The notes: generated from the sequence alone by a model not told the origin. DNA of 64,000 nucleotides from Paraburkholderia sediminicola (GCF_902859805.1 NZ_CADIKC010000010.1:216426-280425); one strand, 5' to 3'. Shown: positions 29,172 to 38,594, counted from the first letter of the stretch. Numbers and translations are program-made.

Positions 29172-29666
29172 TTAGTCGACGATCACAGCTTTTTCGATCA
29201 CGACGTCGTCGGCCGGCACGTCCTGATGGAAGCCCTTCGAACCCGTCTTGACCTTCTTGATCTTCTCGACGATGTCCATGCCGTCGACCACCTTGCCGAA
29301 CACTGCATAGCCCCAGCCCTGCGGCGTCGGCGACGAGTGGTTCAGGAAGTCGTTGTCGTTCACGTTGATGAAGAATTGCGCGGTTGCCGAGTGCGGGTCG
29401 TTCGTGCGAGCCATCGCGACCGAGCCGTTGACATTCTTCAGGCCGTTGTTCGCTTCGTTGGTGATCGGCTCTGCCGTCGGCTTCTGCTTCATGCCGGGTT
29501 CAAAACCGCCGCCCTGGATCATGAAGCCGTCGATCACGCGGTGGAACACCGTGTTGTCGTAGTGGCCGGCCTTCACGTAGTTGAGGAAGTTCTCAACCGA
29601 CTTCGGCGCCTTTTCAGCGTCCAGTTCGAGTTTGATGACGCCGTGGTTTGTATGCAGTTCAACCAT
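29172..29666 (-). CDS. ppiB: cytoplasmic cyclophilin-type peptidyl-prolyl isomerase
   Basis: Cyclophilin, 164 residues from the ATG at 29666 (MVELHTNHGVIKLELDAEKAPK). It lacks a signal peptide, so it is cytoplasmic. The catalytic core FHRVIDGFMIQGGGF, the MARTNDPHSATAQFFINV stretch and GYAVFGKVVDGMDIV are intact. It is adjacent to ppiA, the periplasmic paralogue, suggesting tandem duplication followed by relocation of one product. The two proteins share most cyclophilin core residues. Confidence 0.95.
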   Translation of the reverse strand: MVELHTNHGVIKLELDAEKAPKSVENFLNYVKAGHYDNTVFHRVIDGFMIQGGGFEPGMKQKPTAEPITNEANNGLKNVNGSVAMARTNDPHSATAQFFINVNDNDFLNHSSPTPQGWGYAVFGKVVDGMDIVEKIKKVKTGSKGFHQDVPADDVVIEKAVIVD

Positions 29667-29808
29667 GATGGAATCCTTTGATGAACGGGGTGGGTAAAAG
29701 GCGCGGCCGCTCGTCATGAAGTGAGATGACGACGGGCCGCGCCGGGGGCGTAGATTTTAGTGACTTCCTGTGCAGCGTGCCTGTGCTGCTTCCTGCTCTA
29801 TTGCCTGC

Positions 29809-30390
29809 TTACTTGCCGACCACCGTGGCCGATTCGATCACGATCGGTTTTTGCGGCACGTCGCTCATCGGGCCGCGTGTGGTGGTGGCCGTGCCTTCGA
29901 TCTTCTTCACGACGTCCATGCCGCTCGTGACCTTGCCGAACACCGCGTAGCCGTTGCCGTCCGGATTCGGATAGTCGAGGCCGGCGTTATCCACCGTGTT
30001 GATGAAGAACTGCGCAGTGGCCGAATTCGGATCGCTGGTGCGCGCCATGGCGAGCGTGCCGGCCGCGTTCTTCAGACCGTTACGGCTTTCGAGCGGAATC
30101 GGCGCGCGCGTGGGCTTCTCAGCGAAGCTTTGCGTATAACCGCCGCCCTGAATCATGAAGCCGCGAATCACGCGATGAAAAATCGTGCCGCTGTACTGGC
30201 CGGACTTCACGTAGTCGAGGAAGTTGGCAACCGTTTTCGGTGCCTTCTCAGGATACAACTCGACGCGGATGTCGCCTTCCGTGGTCTTGAAGAGGACGGA
30301 CGGATGCGCGGCCTGCGAACCGGACTGGGCAAAGGCGGGGGCGTTTGCGATCAGGGCGGCGCTGCCGAGCGCCAACATCAACCATTTCAT
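29809..30390 (-). CDS. ppiA: periplasmic cyclophilin-type peptidyl-prolyl isomerase
   Basis: Cyclophilin exported to the periplasm. The signal peptide is about residues 1-22 (MKWLMLALGSAALIANAPAF then AQ). The core has FHRVIRGFMIQGGGY, MARTSDPNSATAQFFINT and GYAVFGKVTSGMDVV. It has 193 residues, normal for PpiA. It probably assists folding of envelope proteins. It lies between ppiB and the TPR-protein gene, all on the minus strand. Confidence 0.95.
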   Translation of the reverse strand: MKWLMLALGSAALIANAPAFAQSGSQAAHPSVLFKTTEGDIRVELYPEKAPKTVANFLDYVKSGQYSGTIFHRVIRGFMIQGGGYTQSFAEKPTRAPIPLESRNGLKNAAGTLAMARTSDPNSATAQFFINTVDNAGLDYPNPDGNGYAVFGKVTSGMDVVKKIEGTATTTRGPMSDVPQKPIVIESATVVGK

Positions 30391-30439
30391 GAAGATCCTC
30401 AGGGTTGGAAAAAACGTGTTGCCGAAGACGGTGCCGGTG

Positions 30440-31171
30440 TTATTGCGACGGCGCCATGTAGGGCGGCATGGCGAGCGAGCCGTTTGCGCCGCCGTACTGG
30501 AAGCTCGGCGTTTGTGTCATGTCCGCGGAGGAGCGCGCGGCGCTGGCCTCGACAGGTGCCGCGGCTTTTTTCGCCGGCCCCGTGCTCCTGGGCGGCGAAA
30601 CGATCTTCTGGATGTCGGCGATGCGCTGCGTGGTGGTGGCGCTCGCTTTGCCGAGGCCTTGCGCGCGACGGTAAGCCGCGTCGGCCATGCGCAGATACAG
30701 ATCGCCCAGATTCTCGTACGCGAGACCGTAGGCCGGATTCACCTTGGTCGCGGTTTCGAGCGCGGCGCGTGCCTCGGCATAACGGCCGTGCTTCGCATAA
30801 AGCGCGGCCAGGTTGTTATACGGTTCGGGCAGTTCCGGGTACAGCTGCGTGAGTTCGGTGAACGCGGTGATGGCTTCGTCGTCGCGATTCAGGTGGGCCA
30901 GCACCGTGGCGCGCTTGAACTTTGCCTGCGCGTCATGCGGATTCGAGGCGATGCGCGCGTCGAGCTGGGTGAGCGAGGCTTCCCAGTTCTTCTGCGCAAT
31001 CGACGCGTCGATTTCCGGCGTGTTGTCACGCACGGCGGGACCCTGCGGCATGGTCGCGGCGCCTTTCTGCGCGTACGCGGCAGCACCCGGCAGGACCGTG
31101 AGGGCGACGGCGCAGAATGCCGTCGCGGCGAGGGTCGCAGCGCTGCGCGCGCGGCCGCTGGAAGGTTTCAT
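30440..31171 (-). CDS. secreted tetratricopeptide-repeat protein
   Basis: 243 residues from the ATG at 31171 (MKPSSGRARSAATLAATAFC), with a signal peptide ending near AAAYAQ (about residue 35). Three TPR-like units span about 60-165 (AQAKFKRATVLAHLNRDDEAI, PEPYNNLAALYAKHGRYAEAR, AYGLAYENLGDLYLRMADAAY). A Lys/Ala/Pro-rich low-complexity tail follows. It is probably a periplasmic protein-interaction scaffold in the same operon as ppiA and ppiB, which suits a role in envelope protein assembly (inference). A -10-like TAGAAT lies on the minus strand at 31203-31208. Confidence 0.82.
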   Translation of the reverse strand: MKPSSGRARSAATLAATAFCAVALTVLPGAAAYAQKGAATMPQGPAVRDNTPEIDASIAQKNWEASLTQLDARIASNPHDAQAKFKRATVLAHLNRDDEAITAFTELTQLYPELPEPYNNLAALYAKHGRYAEARAALETATKVNPAYGLAYENLGDLYLRMADAAYRRAQGLGKASATTTQRIADIQKIVSPPRSTGPAKKAAAPVEASAARSSADMTQTPSFQYGGANGSLAMPPYMAPSQ

Positions 31172-31449
31172 AGGCTCGGGTCTGGATGTTATACTCCGAC
31201 CCATTCTAACAAAAGGTCTGCGCGTTCCGTCGAACCGCAAACTGTCTTTTCGCCACTCGTGGTCGTCTCCGCCTTGAACGCAGCCTGACCGCCGCACCAG
31301 GTGCACCGGTTTGCTGCTGTGCGTGTTGTAGTGCAAAGGTAGTGCAAAGCGGCAGTACACAACGCACCCGCCGTCTTTTCGCGGGGCGCATCATGCACGA
31401 AACAGCACGAACACATTGCGGATTTCTTTCGGCCCACGCACCGTTCTCT

Positions 31450-32847
31450 ATGGAATCACTGCGCATCTACAACACGCTCGCGCGTGACAAGCAAACTTTC
31501 GTGCCGCTGCAAGATGGCGTCGTGCGGATGTACGTCTGCGGGATGACCGTGTACGACTATTGTCACGTCGGTCATGCACGGGTGATGGTCGTGTTCGACA
31601 TCGTGCAGCGGTGGTTGCGCACGCTCGGCTACGACGTCACCTACGTGCGCAACATCACGGATATCGACGACAAGATCATCCGGCGCGCAGTGGAAAACGG
31701 CGAAACGATCAAATCGTTGACCGACCGCTTCATCAAGGCCTTGCATGAAGACGCGGACGCGCTCGGCATCGAGCGGCCCGATCTGGAACCGCGCGCCACC
31801 GATTTCATCCCGCAGATGCTCGGCATGATCGAGAAGCTCGAGGCGAACGGTTACGCCTATCAGGCGGGCGACGGCGACGTGAACTACGCGGTGCGCAAGT
31901 TCGTGGGCTACGGCAAGCTGTCGGGCAAGTCGCTCGAAGATCTGCGCGCGGGCGAACGCGTCGCCGCGAACGACGCGAAGCAGGACCCGCTCGATTTCGT
32001 GTTGTGGAAGCAGGCGAAGCCCGACGAACCGGCCGACACCGGCTGGGAGTCGAAGTACGGGCGCGGCCGCCCCGGCTGGCATATCGAATGCTCGGCAATG
32101 GGCTGCACGTTGCTCGGCGAGCATTTCGACATTCACGGCGGCGGTCAGGACCTGCAGTTTCCGCACCACGAGAACGAGATTGCGCAGAGCGAAGCTGCGA
32201 CCGGACAAACCTTCGTCAATTACTGGATGCACAACGGCTACGTACAGATCGACAATGAGAAGATGTCGAAGTCGTTGAACAATTTCTTTACGATCCGCGA
32301 AGTATTGGCGCAGTACGATGCCGAGGTCGTGCGTTTTTTCATCGCACGCGCGCACTATCGCTCGCCGTTGAATTACAGCGACGTGCATATCGACGACGCC
32401 CGCAATGCGCTGACGCGTTTGTACACCGCGCTGAAAGACGTAACGCCGGACGGCGCGGAGCTCGACTGGAACGAAGCGCATGCGCAGCGTTTCCAGGCAG
32501 CAATGAATGACGACTTCAACACGCCGGTTGCAGTGTCGGTGTTGTTCGAGTTGGCAACTGAAGTGAACCGCACGCGCGACCCCGCGCTGGCCCGTCAATT
32601 GCGCTCGCTGGGCGCTGTGATCGGCTTGCTCGGCCGGGAGCCGCGTGCATACCTGCAGCAGGCTGCGGGCGCCGCCGCGGAGGGTGCGCTCGACGCCGCC
32701 GCGATCGAAGCGAAGATCGCCGCGCGCGTGGCCGCCAAGCAGGCGAAAGACTATGCAGCAGCAGACCGGATCCGGGCCGAATTGCTCGAGGCCGGCGTTG
32801 CACTTGAAGACAAACCCGGCGGGTTGACCGAGTGGCGGCGCGTGTGA
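31450..32847 (+). CDS. cysS: cysteinyl-tRNA synthetase
   Basis: Class I aminoacyl-tRNA synthetase charging tRNA-Cys. 465 residues from ATG 31450 (MESLRIYNTLARDK). The zinc-binding Cys30 in YVCGMTVYD, the HIGH-type motif H39-V-G-H42, the second zinc region WHIECSAMG, GGGQDLQFPHHENE, and the KMSKS loop at 271-275 are intact. The C-terminal anticodon-binding helical domain is complete and ends GGLTEWRRV. It diverges from the TPR gene; TATACT at 31190-31195 is a possible but distant -10. Confidence 0.97.
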   Translation: MESLRIYNTLARDKQTFVPLQDGVVRMYVCGMTVYDYCHVGHARVMVVFDIVQRWLRTLGYDVTYVRNITDIDDKIIRRAVENGETIKSLTDRFIKALHEDADALGIERPDLEPRATDFIPQMLGMIEKLEANGYAYQAGDGDVNYAVRKFVGYGKLSGKSLEDLRAGERVAANDAKQDPLDFVLWKQAKPDEPADTGWESKYGRGRPGWHIECSAMGCTLLGEHFDIHGGGQDLQFPHHENEIAQSEAATGQTFVNYWMHNGYVQIDNEKMSKSLNNFFTIREVLAQYDAEVVRFFIARAHYRSPLNYSDVHIDDARNALTRLYTALKDVTPDGAELDWNEAHAQRFQAAMNDDFNTPVAVSVLFELATEVNRTRDPALARQLRSLGAVIGLLGREPRAYLQQAAGAAAEGALDAAAIEAKIAARVAAKQAKDYAAADRIRAELLEAGVALEDKPGGLTEWRRV

Positions 32848-32894
32848 GCGCACCTCGTACTTCCCTCTGATCGACTCGCCAGGCAGGAGGCAGG

Positions 32895-33962
32895 ATGGCA
32901 ACGGCCACGAAGACGCCGGCTAAACGAGCCACGTCTCAAACAAACGCTGCAACCGCGGTAAAGTCGACACGAACGTCGACTCGTGCGGGCGGCAGCGCGG
33001 TAAAGAATGCAGCATCGAAAGCCGCCGGGGCGGCGGCGAAGGCTGGCGTGCGCGCAGCGGCAACGACCGGGGCCGCGAAGAAGGCTACTGTCAAGCGCGC
33101 ATTGAACGGCGCGTCGGCGCATGCGCCTGTTTCGACACGCGCCAAAACTGCGCGTGCAAAAAGCAATGGCGCGCTGCCTGCTGAACTCGCCGGCGACGTG
33201 CAGGAACTCACGCGCGTCACACACGAAGGACACGAAGGCGAAGTCGTACGCAAGACGCGTGCGTCATCAGGTGCGGGCGGCGAATCAGCGGATGTTGCTG
33301 AACTCGCGGTGCCGGTGCAGATCGGCGGCCTCACGCCTGAAGTCACCCGTCCGGCGTATTGGGACAAGGCGTGTGCGGACCTCGTCAAGCGCGACCGTAT
33401 CCTGAAGAAACTGATTCCGAAGTTCGGTCCGGTGCATCTGCTAAGCCGTGGCGATCCGTTCGTCACGCTCGCGCGTTCGGTGGTCGGGCAGCAGATTTCG
33501 GTGGCTTCCGCGCAGGCGGTCTGGGCGAAAGTCGAGGCAGCGTGCCCGAAGCTCGTGCCGCAGCAGTTCATCAAGCTCGGTCAGGACAAACTGACCGCGT
33601 GCGGGCTGTCCAAGCGCAAGGCCGAATACGTGCTCGATCTCGCACAGCATTTCGTGTCGGGCGCGTTGCACGTCGGCAAGTGGACCTCGATGGACGACGA
33701 GGCGGTGATTGCCGAACTCACGCAGATCCGCGGCATTGGCCGCTGGACCGCGGAGATGTTCCTGATCTTCAACCTGTCGCGCCCGGATGTGCTGCCGCTC
33801 GACGATCTTGGCTTGATCCGCGCGATCAGCGTCAATTACTTCAGCGGCGAACCGGTTACACGCAGCGAAGCGCGTGAGGTCGCGGCAAACTGGGAGCCGT
33901 GGCGCACTGTCGCCACCTGGTATATGTGGCGTAGTCTCGATCCGTTGCCGGTCGACTACTAA
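32895..33962 (+). CDS. alkA: DNA-3-methyladenine glycosylase II with histone-H1-like N-terminal tail
   Basis: Base-excision repair glycosylase of the HhH-GPD superfamily, removing alkylated bases. It has 355 residues. Residues 1 to ~140 are a Lys/Ala/Thr-rich basic tail (AKRATSQ, AGGSAVKNAASKAAGAAAK, KKATVKRA) like the histone-H1-type proteins of Burkholderia, then an acidic linker. The catalytic domain follows (about 145-355): HhH motif LTQIRGIGRWTAEMF and catalytic Asp in LPLDDLGL (303-304). A good ribosome-binding site (GGCAGGAGGCAGG) precedes ATG 32895. The tail probably binds DNA nonspecifically (inference). It lies between cysS and accA. Confidence 0.9.
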   Translation: MATATKTPAKRATSQTNAATAVKSTRTSTRAGGSAVKNAASKAAGAAAKAGVRAAATTGAAKKATVKRALNGASAHAPVSTRAKTARAKSNGALPAELAGDVQELTRVTHEGHEGEVVRKTRASSGAGGESADVAELAVPVQIGGLTPEVTRPAYWDKACADLVKRDRILKKLIPKFGPVHLLSRGDPFVTLARSVVGQQISVASAQAVWAKVEAACPKLVPQQFIKLGQDKLTACGLSKRKAEYVLDLAQHFVSGALHVGKWTSMDDEAVIAELTQIRGIGRWTAEMFLIFNLSRPDVLPLDDLGLIRAISVNYFSGEPVTRSEAREVAANWEPWRTVATWYMWRSLDPLPVDY

Positions 33963-34087
33963 AGCAAAAGAAAGCGATCCGTTTAAAAAAACTATCGATT
34001 GTTGAAATTTGATAGTTGCGAGATGGTTTTGACATCGGCGAGCGCGGTTAGAATACGCGCTGCCGGTAAGTCCAAGGATTACAACCA

Positions 34088-35059
34088 ATGAAGACCACCT
34101 TTCTGGATTTCGAACAGCCGATCGCTGAACTCGAAGCGAAGATCGAAGAATTGCGCTTCGTGCAGGACGATTCGGCCGTCGATATTTCGGAAGAGATCGA
34201 GCGGCTGTCCAAGAAGAGTCAACAGCTCACCAAAGATCTGTACGCGAACCTCACCCCATGGCAGGTTTCGCAAATTGCCCGACATCCCCAGCGCCCGTAC
34301 ACGTTCGATTACGTGAACGAGCTGTTCACCGATTTCCACGAACTGCACGGCGACCGCAACTATGCGGACGACCTGTCGATCGTCGGCGGCCTCGCGCGCT
34401 TCAACGGCCAGGCTTGCATGGTGATTGGCCATCAGAAAGGTCGTGACACGAAGGAGCGCGCGCTGCGCAACTTCGGCATGCCGCGTCCGGAAGGCTATCG
34501 CAAGGCCGAACGGCTGATGCGTCTCGCCGAGAAGTTCGGCTTGCCGATCTTCACGTTCATCGATACGCCGGGCGCCTACCCGGGCATCGGCGCGGAAGAG
34601 CGTGGCCAGTCGGAAGCGATCGGCCGCAATCTGTACGTGATGGCTGAACTCAAGACGCCGCTGATCGCCACGATCATCGGTGAAGGCGGTTCGGGCGGCG
34701 CGCTCGCGATTGCCGTCGGCGACAGCGTGCTGATGCTGCAGTTCTCGACCTATTCGGTGATTTCGCCGGAAGGGTGCGCGTCGATCCTGTGGAAGAGCGC
34801 CGCGAAAGCGCCGGAAGCCGCGGAAGCGCTTGGCCTGACCGCGCATCGTCTCAAGGCGCTCGGCCTGATCGACAAGATCGTCAACGAGCCGCTGGGCGGC
34901 GCGCATCGCGATCCGAAGGGCATGGCCGCGATGTTGCGCCGTGCGCTCGCCGATTCGCTGCGCCAGTTCCAGGGCATGAGCATCAACGACCTGCGTCAAC
35001 GCCGTTTCGAACGGTTGATGTCGTACGGCAAGTTCAAGGAAACGACGCCGGGTGCGTAA
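34088..35059 (+). CDS. accA: acetyl-CoA carboxylase carboxyltransferase subunit alpha
   Basis: Alpha subunit of the carboxyltransferase that makes malonyl-CoA for fatty-acid synthesis. It has 323 residues, the usual length. The conserved LDFEQPIAELEAKIEELR start, HQKGRDTKERALRNFGMPRPEGYRKA, DTPGAYPGIGAEERGQSEAI and the oxyanion-hole GEGGSGGALAI motif are intact. TTGACA at 34029-34034 and TAGAAT at 34049-34054 lie upstream but are only 14 bases apart, so they are a weak promoter candidate. tilS begins 48 bases downstream. Confidence 0.97.
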   Translation: MKTTFLDFEQPIAELEAKIEELRFVQDDSAVDISEEIERLSKKSQQLTKDLYANLTPWQVSQIARHPQRPYTFDYVNELFTDFHELHGDRNYADDLSIVGGLARFNGQACMVIGHQKGRDTKERALRNFGMPRPEGYRKAERLMRLAEKFGLPIFTFIDTPGAYPGIGAEERGQSEAIGRNLYVMAELKTPLIATIIGEGGSGGALAIAVGDSVLMLQFSTYSVISPEGCASILWKSAAKAPEAAEALGLTAHRLKALGLIDKIVNEPLGGAHRDPKGMAAMLRRALADSLRQFQGMSINDLRQRRFERLMSYGKFKETTPGA

Positions 35060-35107
35060 GCCCGCGCGCGTTTTCTTTCGTCCTTCAGCGCGCAAAGCGC
35101 TAGCGAC

Positions 35108-36556
35108 GTGACTCCCACCGCCGATTCGCACGCCGACCGCCTCGTTCTCGAGGCGGTCGGCGTTGCGCTGTCCGCGTTGCCTGCGCATGCGCGCATTGCA
35201 GTCGCGTTCAGTGGTGGCGTCGATTCGAGCGTGCTACTCGATGCGGTGGTGCGTGTCGCAGGCGCGTCGCGTTGCGTTGCACTGCATGTGCATCATGGAC
35301 TCAGTGCGCATGCCGACGAGTGGCTCGCGCATTGCGAAGCCTTTGCACAGGAACGTGGCGTTGAATTCGCGGCACAGCGTGTCGACGTGCCGCGTGACGC
35401 GGGTGTGAGTGTCGAGGCCGCGGCGCGCGATGCGCGTTACCGTGCACTGGACGCCATGTGCGCAACACGCGCTGTTCGCACGCTATGGCTCGCGCAACAT
35501 GCGGACGACCAGGCAGAGACGGTGCTGCTGCAACTGCTGCGCGGCGCAGGCCTCGCGGGACTTGCGGCGATGGCGCCGGAGTACTTGCCGGCAGGCGCCT
35601 CCGCGGTGCGAGTGAGGCCCTTGCTGCATCTGTTGCGTGCGCAGCTCGAGCAGTATGCGAGCGGCCGGGATCTGCGCTGGATCGACGACGAATCGAACGC
35701 GGACACACGTTACGCGCGCAACGCATTGCGTCACGAGGTGACACCGGCGTTGGCCGTCCACTTTCCTGGCTTTCGCGACGCGCTCGCGCGCACGGCCGCG
35801 CATGCGGCATCGGCGCAGCGTCTGCTCGACGATCTCGCGCGCATCGATCTGAATGAAGCCGTACGCGATGACGGCCGTGCGCTATCCCATGACGCGCTGC
35901 TCGCCCTCGACGACGATCGCGCGCTCAACCTGCTGCGCTACTGGATGCGCACGTTGGGTCTCGTTGCGGCATCGACGGCGCGTCTCACCGACGCTTTGCG
36001 GCAGTTGCGCGAAGTCGGGGAAGCCGGAGAAGGCCATAGCCTGCGTATCGATCATGCAGGGCAGGCGTTGCGTAGTTATCGCGGTCTGATCTACTGGGAG
36101 GCGGGCGATAGCAGTGACCCCGCTGACGAAACCGCGCTCGCTGAGCGCGCCGTGAGCGAACTCGCGTGGCAGGGTGAATCGATCTGGCGTTTGCCGCAAT
36201 GGCGCGGCACTTTTGTGTTTGTCGCCGTCGCTTCCAATGTCGATTCAGCGTCGGACGATCCCGATACGCTTCCGGTCAGCGTGCTACGCAGGGCATTGCT
36301 AAGCGCACGTTCGCGCAGCGGCGGCGAACGGATGCGTACCAGCGCTGCGCAAAGCAGCCCGAGCCGCACGCTGAAAAACCTGTTCCAGGAGCGTGGTATT
36401 CCGGCATGGAAGCGCGATGTGCCGCTGCTTTACGTCGGCGACGATTTGCTGTTCGTGCCCTTGCTCGGCCTGAACCGCGCGGCGTTGCCCGAGCAGATCG
36501 ATGCGGCCGGCCAGCGCGTCCGGATCATCTGGCGTGACGATCTGCTGATCGCCTGA
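35108..36556 (+). CDS. tilS: tRNA(Ile)-lysidine synthase
   Basis: Converts C34 of tRNA-Ile(CAU) to lysidine, enabling AUA reading; essential. It starts with GTG 35108 and has 482 residues. The N-type ATP-pyrophosphatase P-loop SGGVDSS is at 35-41, and ALHVHHGLSAHADEW and the LAQHADDQAETVLLQLLRG segment follow. The C-terminal substrate-binding domains end with the SGGERMRTSAAQSSPSRTLKNLFQERGIP stretch typical of the TilS C-domain. It follows accA, as in many proteobacteria. Confidence 0.95.
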   Translation: MTPTADSHADRLVLEAVGVALSALPAHARIAVAFSGGVDSSVLLDAVVRVAGASRCVALHVHHGLSAHADEWLAHCEAFAQERGVEFAAQRVDVPRDAGVSVEAAARDARYRALDAMCATRAVRTLWLAQHADDQAETVLLQLLRGAGLAGLAAMAPEYLPAGASAVRVRPLLHLLRAQLEQYASGRDLRWIDDESNADTRYARNALRHEVTPALAVHFPGFRDALARTAAHAASAQRLLDDLARIDLNEAVRDDGRALSHDALLALDDDRALNLLRYWMRTLGLVAASTARLTDALRQLREVGEAGEGHSLRIDHAGQALRSYRGLIYWEAGDSSDPADETALAERAVSELAWQGESIWRLPQWRGTFVFVAVASNVDSASDDPDTLPVSVLRRALLSARSRSGGERMRTSAAQSSPSRTLKNLFQERGIPAWKRDVPLLYVGDDLLFVPLLGLNRAALPEQIDAAGQRVRIIWRDDLLIA

Positions 36557-36944
36557 CCGGCCGGTCGGACACACGACTTACCTATTCGGCGAATCCCCGG
36601 AGCAGGGCGCGAAAGCAGGGCGCAAAACCACACCGGATAAGCCTTTTCAGCCGCGAATAGGGACCATTCGACGGGCATTTCGGCTTGTCTTTTTGCGCCC
36701 GATCGGGTAATTTAACTTGTTTGCCCGACCCGATTTCGCCGTCGCTTTTGCGGTTTCCGTGCGTGATCCGTCGTTTCCGGTAAGCCACTAGCGATCATTC
36801 CCGGGCAAATCCGCGCGTGTTACACGCGCGCTGCATCTACGCCGCCACACACTTTGCCGTCGTTCACAAGACGTTGCGCTCCTGTGCTTTTGTGCGGTCG
36901 TCTCCAGCGCGCCAGCGCGTTTTCTCCTTCAGTTCAGAACGACA
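36557..36944. other. intergenic leader upstream of lysC
   Basis: 388 bases without a gene. A weak promoter-like pair, TTGTCT (36685-36690) and TAATTT (36708-36713) with 17-base spacing, is the best candidate for lysC. No lysine riboswitch-like helices were recognised. The rest is GC-rich with no conserved coding frame. Confidence 0.4.
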
Positions 36945-38195
36945 ATGGCACTCATCGTACATAAATACGGCGGCACCTCGATGGGCTCGGTCGAGCGCAT
37001 CAAGAACGTCGCCAGGCGCGTCGCGAAATGGCACAAGGCCGGCCACAAGATGGTCGTCGTGCCGTCGGCAATGTCCGGCGAAACCAACCGCTTGCTCGGC
37101 CTCGCGAAAGAAATCACAAGCCAGCCGAGCCCGCGCGAACTCGACATGATTGCCGCTACCGGCGAGCAGGTCAGCTCGGGGCTGCTCGCCATCGCGCTGC
37201 AGGAAGCCGGCGTCGACGCGGTCAGCTATGCCGGCTGGCAAGTGCCGGTCAAAACGGATAGCGCATTCACGAAAGCGCGCATCAGCGAAATCGACGGCGA
37301 GCGCGTGCTGCGCGATCTCGAAGCGGGCAAAGTGGTGGTGATCACGGGTTTCCAGGGTATCGACCCTGACGGCCACATCACCACGCTCGGCCGCGGCGGT
37401 TCGGATACATCGGCTGTTGCAGTCGCTGCCGCATTGAAGGCCGACGAGTGCCTGATCTACACGGACGTCGACGGCGTCTACACGACCGATCCGCGCGTGG
37501 TGGAAGAAGCACGCCGCCTCGATCGCGTGACGTTTGAAGAAATGCTGGAAATGGCAAGCCTGGGTTCCAAGGTGCTGCAGATCCGCTCGGTGGAATTCGC
37601 CGGCAAATATCAGGTGAAGACGCGCGTGCTGTCGAGCCTGACCGATCCGCTGATCCCGCTCGACACTGAAATGAAGTCGGGCACCCTGATTACTTTTGAA
37701 GAAGACGAGACCATGGAAAAAGCAGTCATCTCGGGCATCGCGTTCCAGCGCGATGAAGCTCGTATCGCCGTGATGGGTGTGCCCGACAAGCCGGGCATCG
37801 CATATCAGATTCTCGGCCCGGTGGCGGACGCGAATATCGACGTCGACATGATCATCCAGAACCAGAGTGTCGAAGGCAAAACGGCCTTTACGTTCACGGT
37901 CGGCCGCGGTGATTATCAGCGCGCCATGGACATCCTCACCGGCCAGGTGAAGGGGCACGTTCAGGCTGAGCAGGTGCTGGGCGATCCGAAGGTGTCGAAG
38001 GTCTCGGTGGTCGGCGTCGGCATGCGTTCGCACGTGGGTATCGCGAGCACGATGTTCCGCACGCTGTCGGAAGAGGGCATCAACATCCAGATGATCTCGA
38101 CCTCCGAAATCAAGATTTCGGTGCTGATCGACGAGAAGTACATGGAGCTCGCCGTGCGCGCGCTGCATAAGGCGTTCGAACTGGATCAGGCGTAA
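36945..38195 (+). CDS. lysC: aspartate kinase
   Basis: Phosphorylates aspartate as the first step toward lysine, threonine, methionine and diaminopimelate. It has 416 residues. The N-terminal KYGGTSMGS motif (residues 6-14), the GFQGIDPDGHITTLGRGGSDTSA substrate region and two C-terminal ACT domains (about 270-416, e.g. ISGIAFQRDEARIAVMGVPDKPG) are present, so feedback inhibition is likely. An internal start near residue 250 could give a separate beta subunit, as in some relatives, but I cannot tell. The gene is alone, upstream of the tRNA-Ser. Confidence 0.96.
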   Translation: MALIVHKYGGTSMGSVERIKNVARRVAKWHKAGHKMVVVPSAMSGETNRLLGLAKEITSQPSPRELDMIAATGEQVSSGLLAIALQEAGVDAVSYAGWQVPVKTDSAFTKARISEIDGERVLRDLEAGKVVVITGFQGIDPDGHITTLGRGGSDTSAVAVAAALKADECLIYTDVDGVYTTDPRVVEEARRLDRVTFEEMLEMASLGSKVLQIRSVEFAGKYQVKTRVLSSLTDPLIPLDTEMKSGTLITFEEDETMEKAVISGIAFQRDEARIAVMGVPDKPGIAYQILGPVADANIDVDMIIQNQSVEGKTAFTFTVGRGDYQRAMDILTGQVKGHVQAEQVLGDPKVSKVSVVGVGMRSHVGIASTMFRTLSEEGINIQMISTSEIKISVLIDEKYMELAVRALHKAFELDQA

Positions 38196-38283
38196 TTGCT
38201 GCGCGGGGCGGGGCGCAGAGTTGGACGAACAGGAGCGCCTCGTCTTTTTGCGTGACCTTGCATGGCCGTGTGCGCGCCAATGT

Positions 38284-38325
38284 GACGTAGGTCGTGTCAC
38301 GCAGGTCATGTGACGCAGGTCATGT
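38284..38325. repeat. three tandem 14-bp direct repeats
   Basis: Units at 38284-38297, 38298-38311 and 38312-38325 with consensus (G/C)ACGCAGGTCATGT. The last two differ only in the first base. The array lies between lysC and the tRNA-Ser promoter. Confidence 0.7.
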
Positions 38326-38378
38326 GAATTAATTGCGTCGTCGATGACAAAACTGGCACAAAAAATGTGCGGTAGACA

Positions 38379-38407
38379 TTGACCTTCGCGGTTCGGCCCG
38401 CTATTAT
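38379..38407 (+). promoter_or_regulatory. promoter of tRNA-Ser
   Basis: TTGACC at 38379-38384 and TATTAT at 38402-38407 with an ideal 17-base spacer, 42 bases before the mature tRNA. Confidence 0.72.
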
Positions 38408-38449
38408 CTTGGCTTCGTTGCGCTGACTCCCTGCGCAACCGAAAGTTTG

Positions 38450-38543
38450 GGAGACGTGGCCGAGAGGTCGAAGGCACTCCCCTGCTAAGGGAGCATCTGG
38501 GCCAAAACCTGGATCGAGGGTTCGAATCCCTCCGTCTCCGCCA
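38450..38543 (+). tRNA. tRNA-Ser (anticodon GCT)
   Basis: 94 bases including an encoded CCA end. The 7-bp acceptor stem GGAGACG / CGTCTCC, the 5-bp anticodon stem CTCCC / GGGAG with loop CTGCTAA and anticodon GCT at 38484-38486, a long variable arm and a TTCGAAT T-loop are all visible. Reads AGC and AGT codons. It is followed by a strong terminator. Confidence 0.97.
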
Positions 38544-38559
38544 GGAGTTTGAGTAAAGA

Positions 38560-38594
38560 AAGCCCCGTAAGTCTAGCGACTTACGGGGCTTTTC
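38560..38594 (+). terminator. terminator of tRNA-Ser
   Basis: 13-bp perfect stem AAGCCCCGTAAGT / ACTTACGGGGCTT with a short loop and TTTT tail, 17 bases after the tRNA. Confidence 0.92.

Noticed and set aside
36557..36944. Lysine riboswitch upstream of lysC
   Set aside because: No conserved helices or K-turn-like sequence could be recognised, and none is expected in this group.
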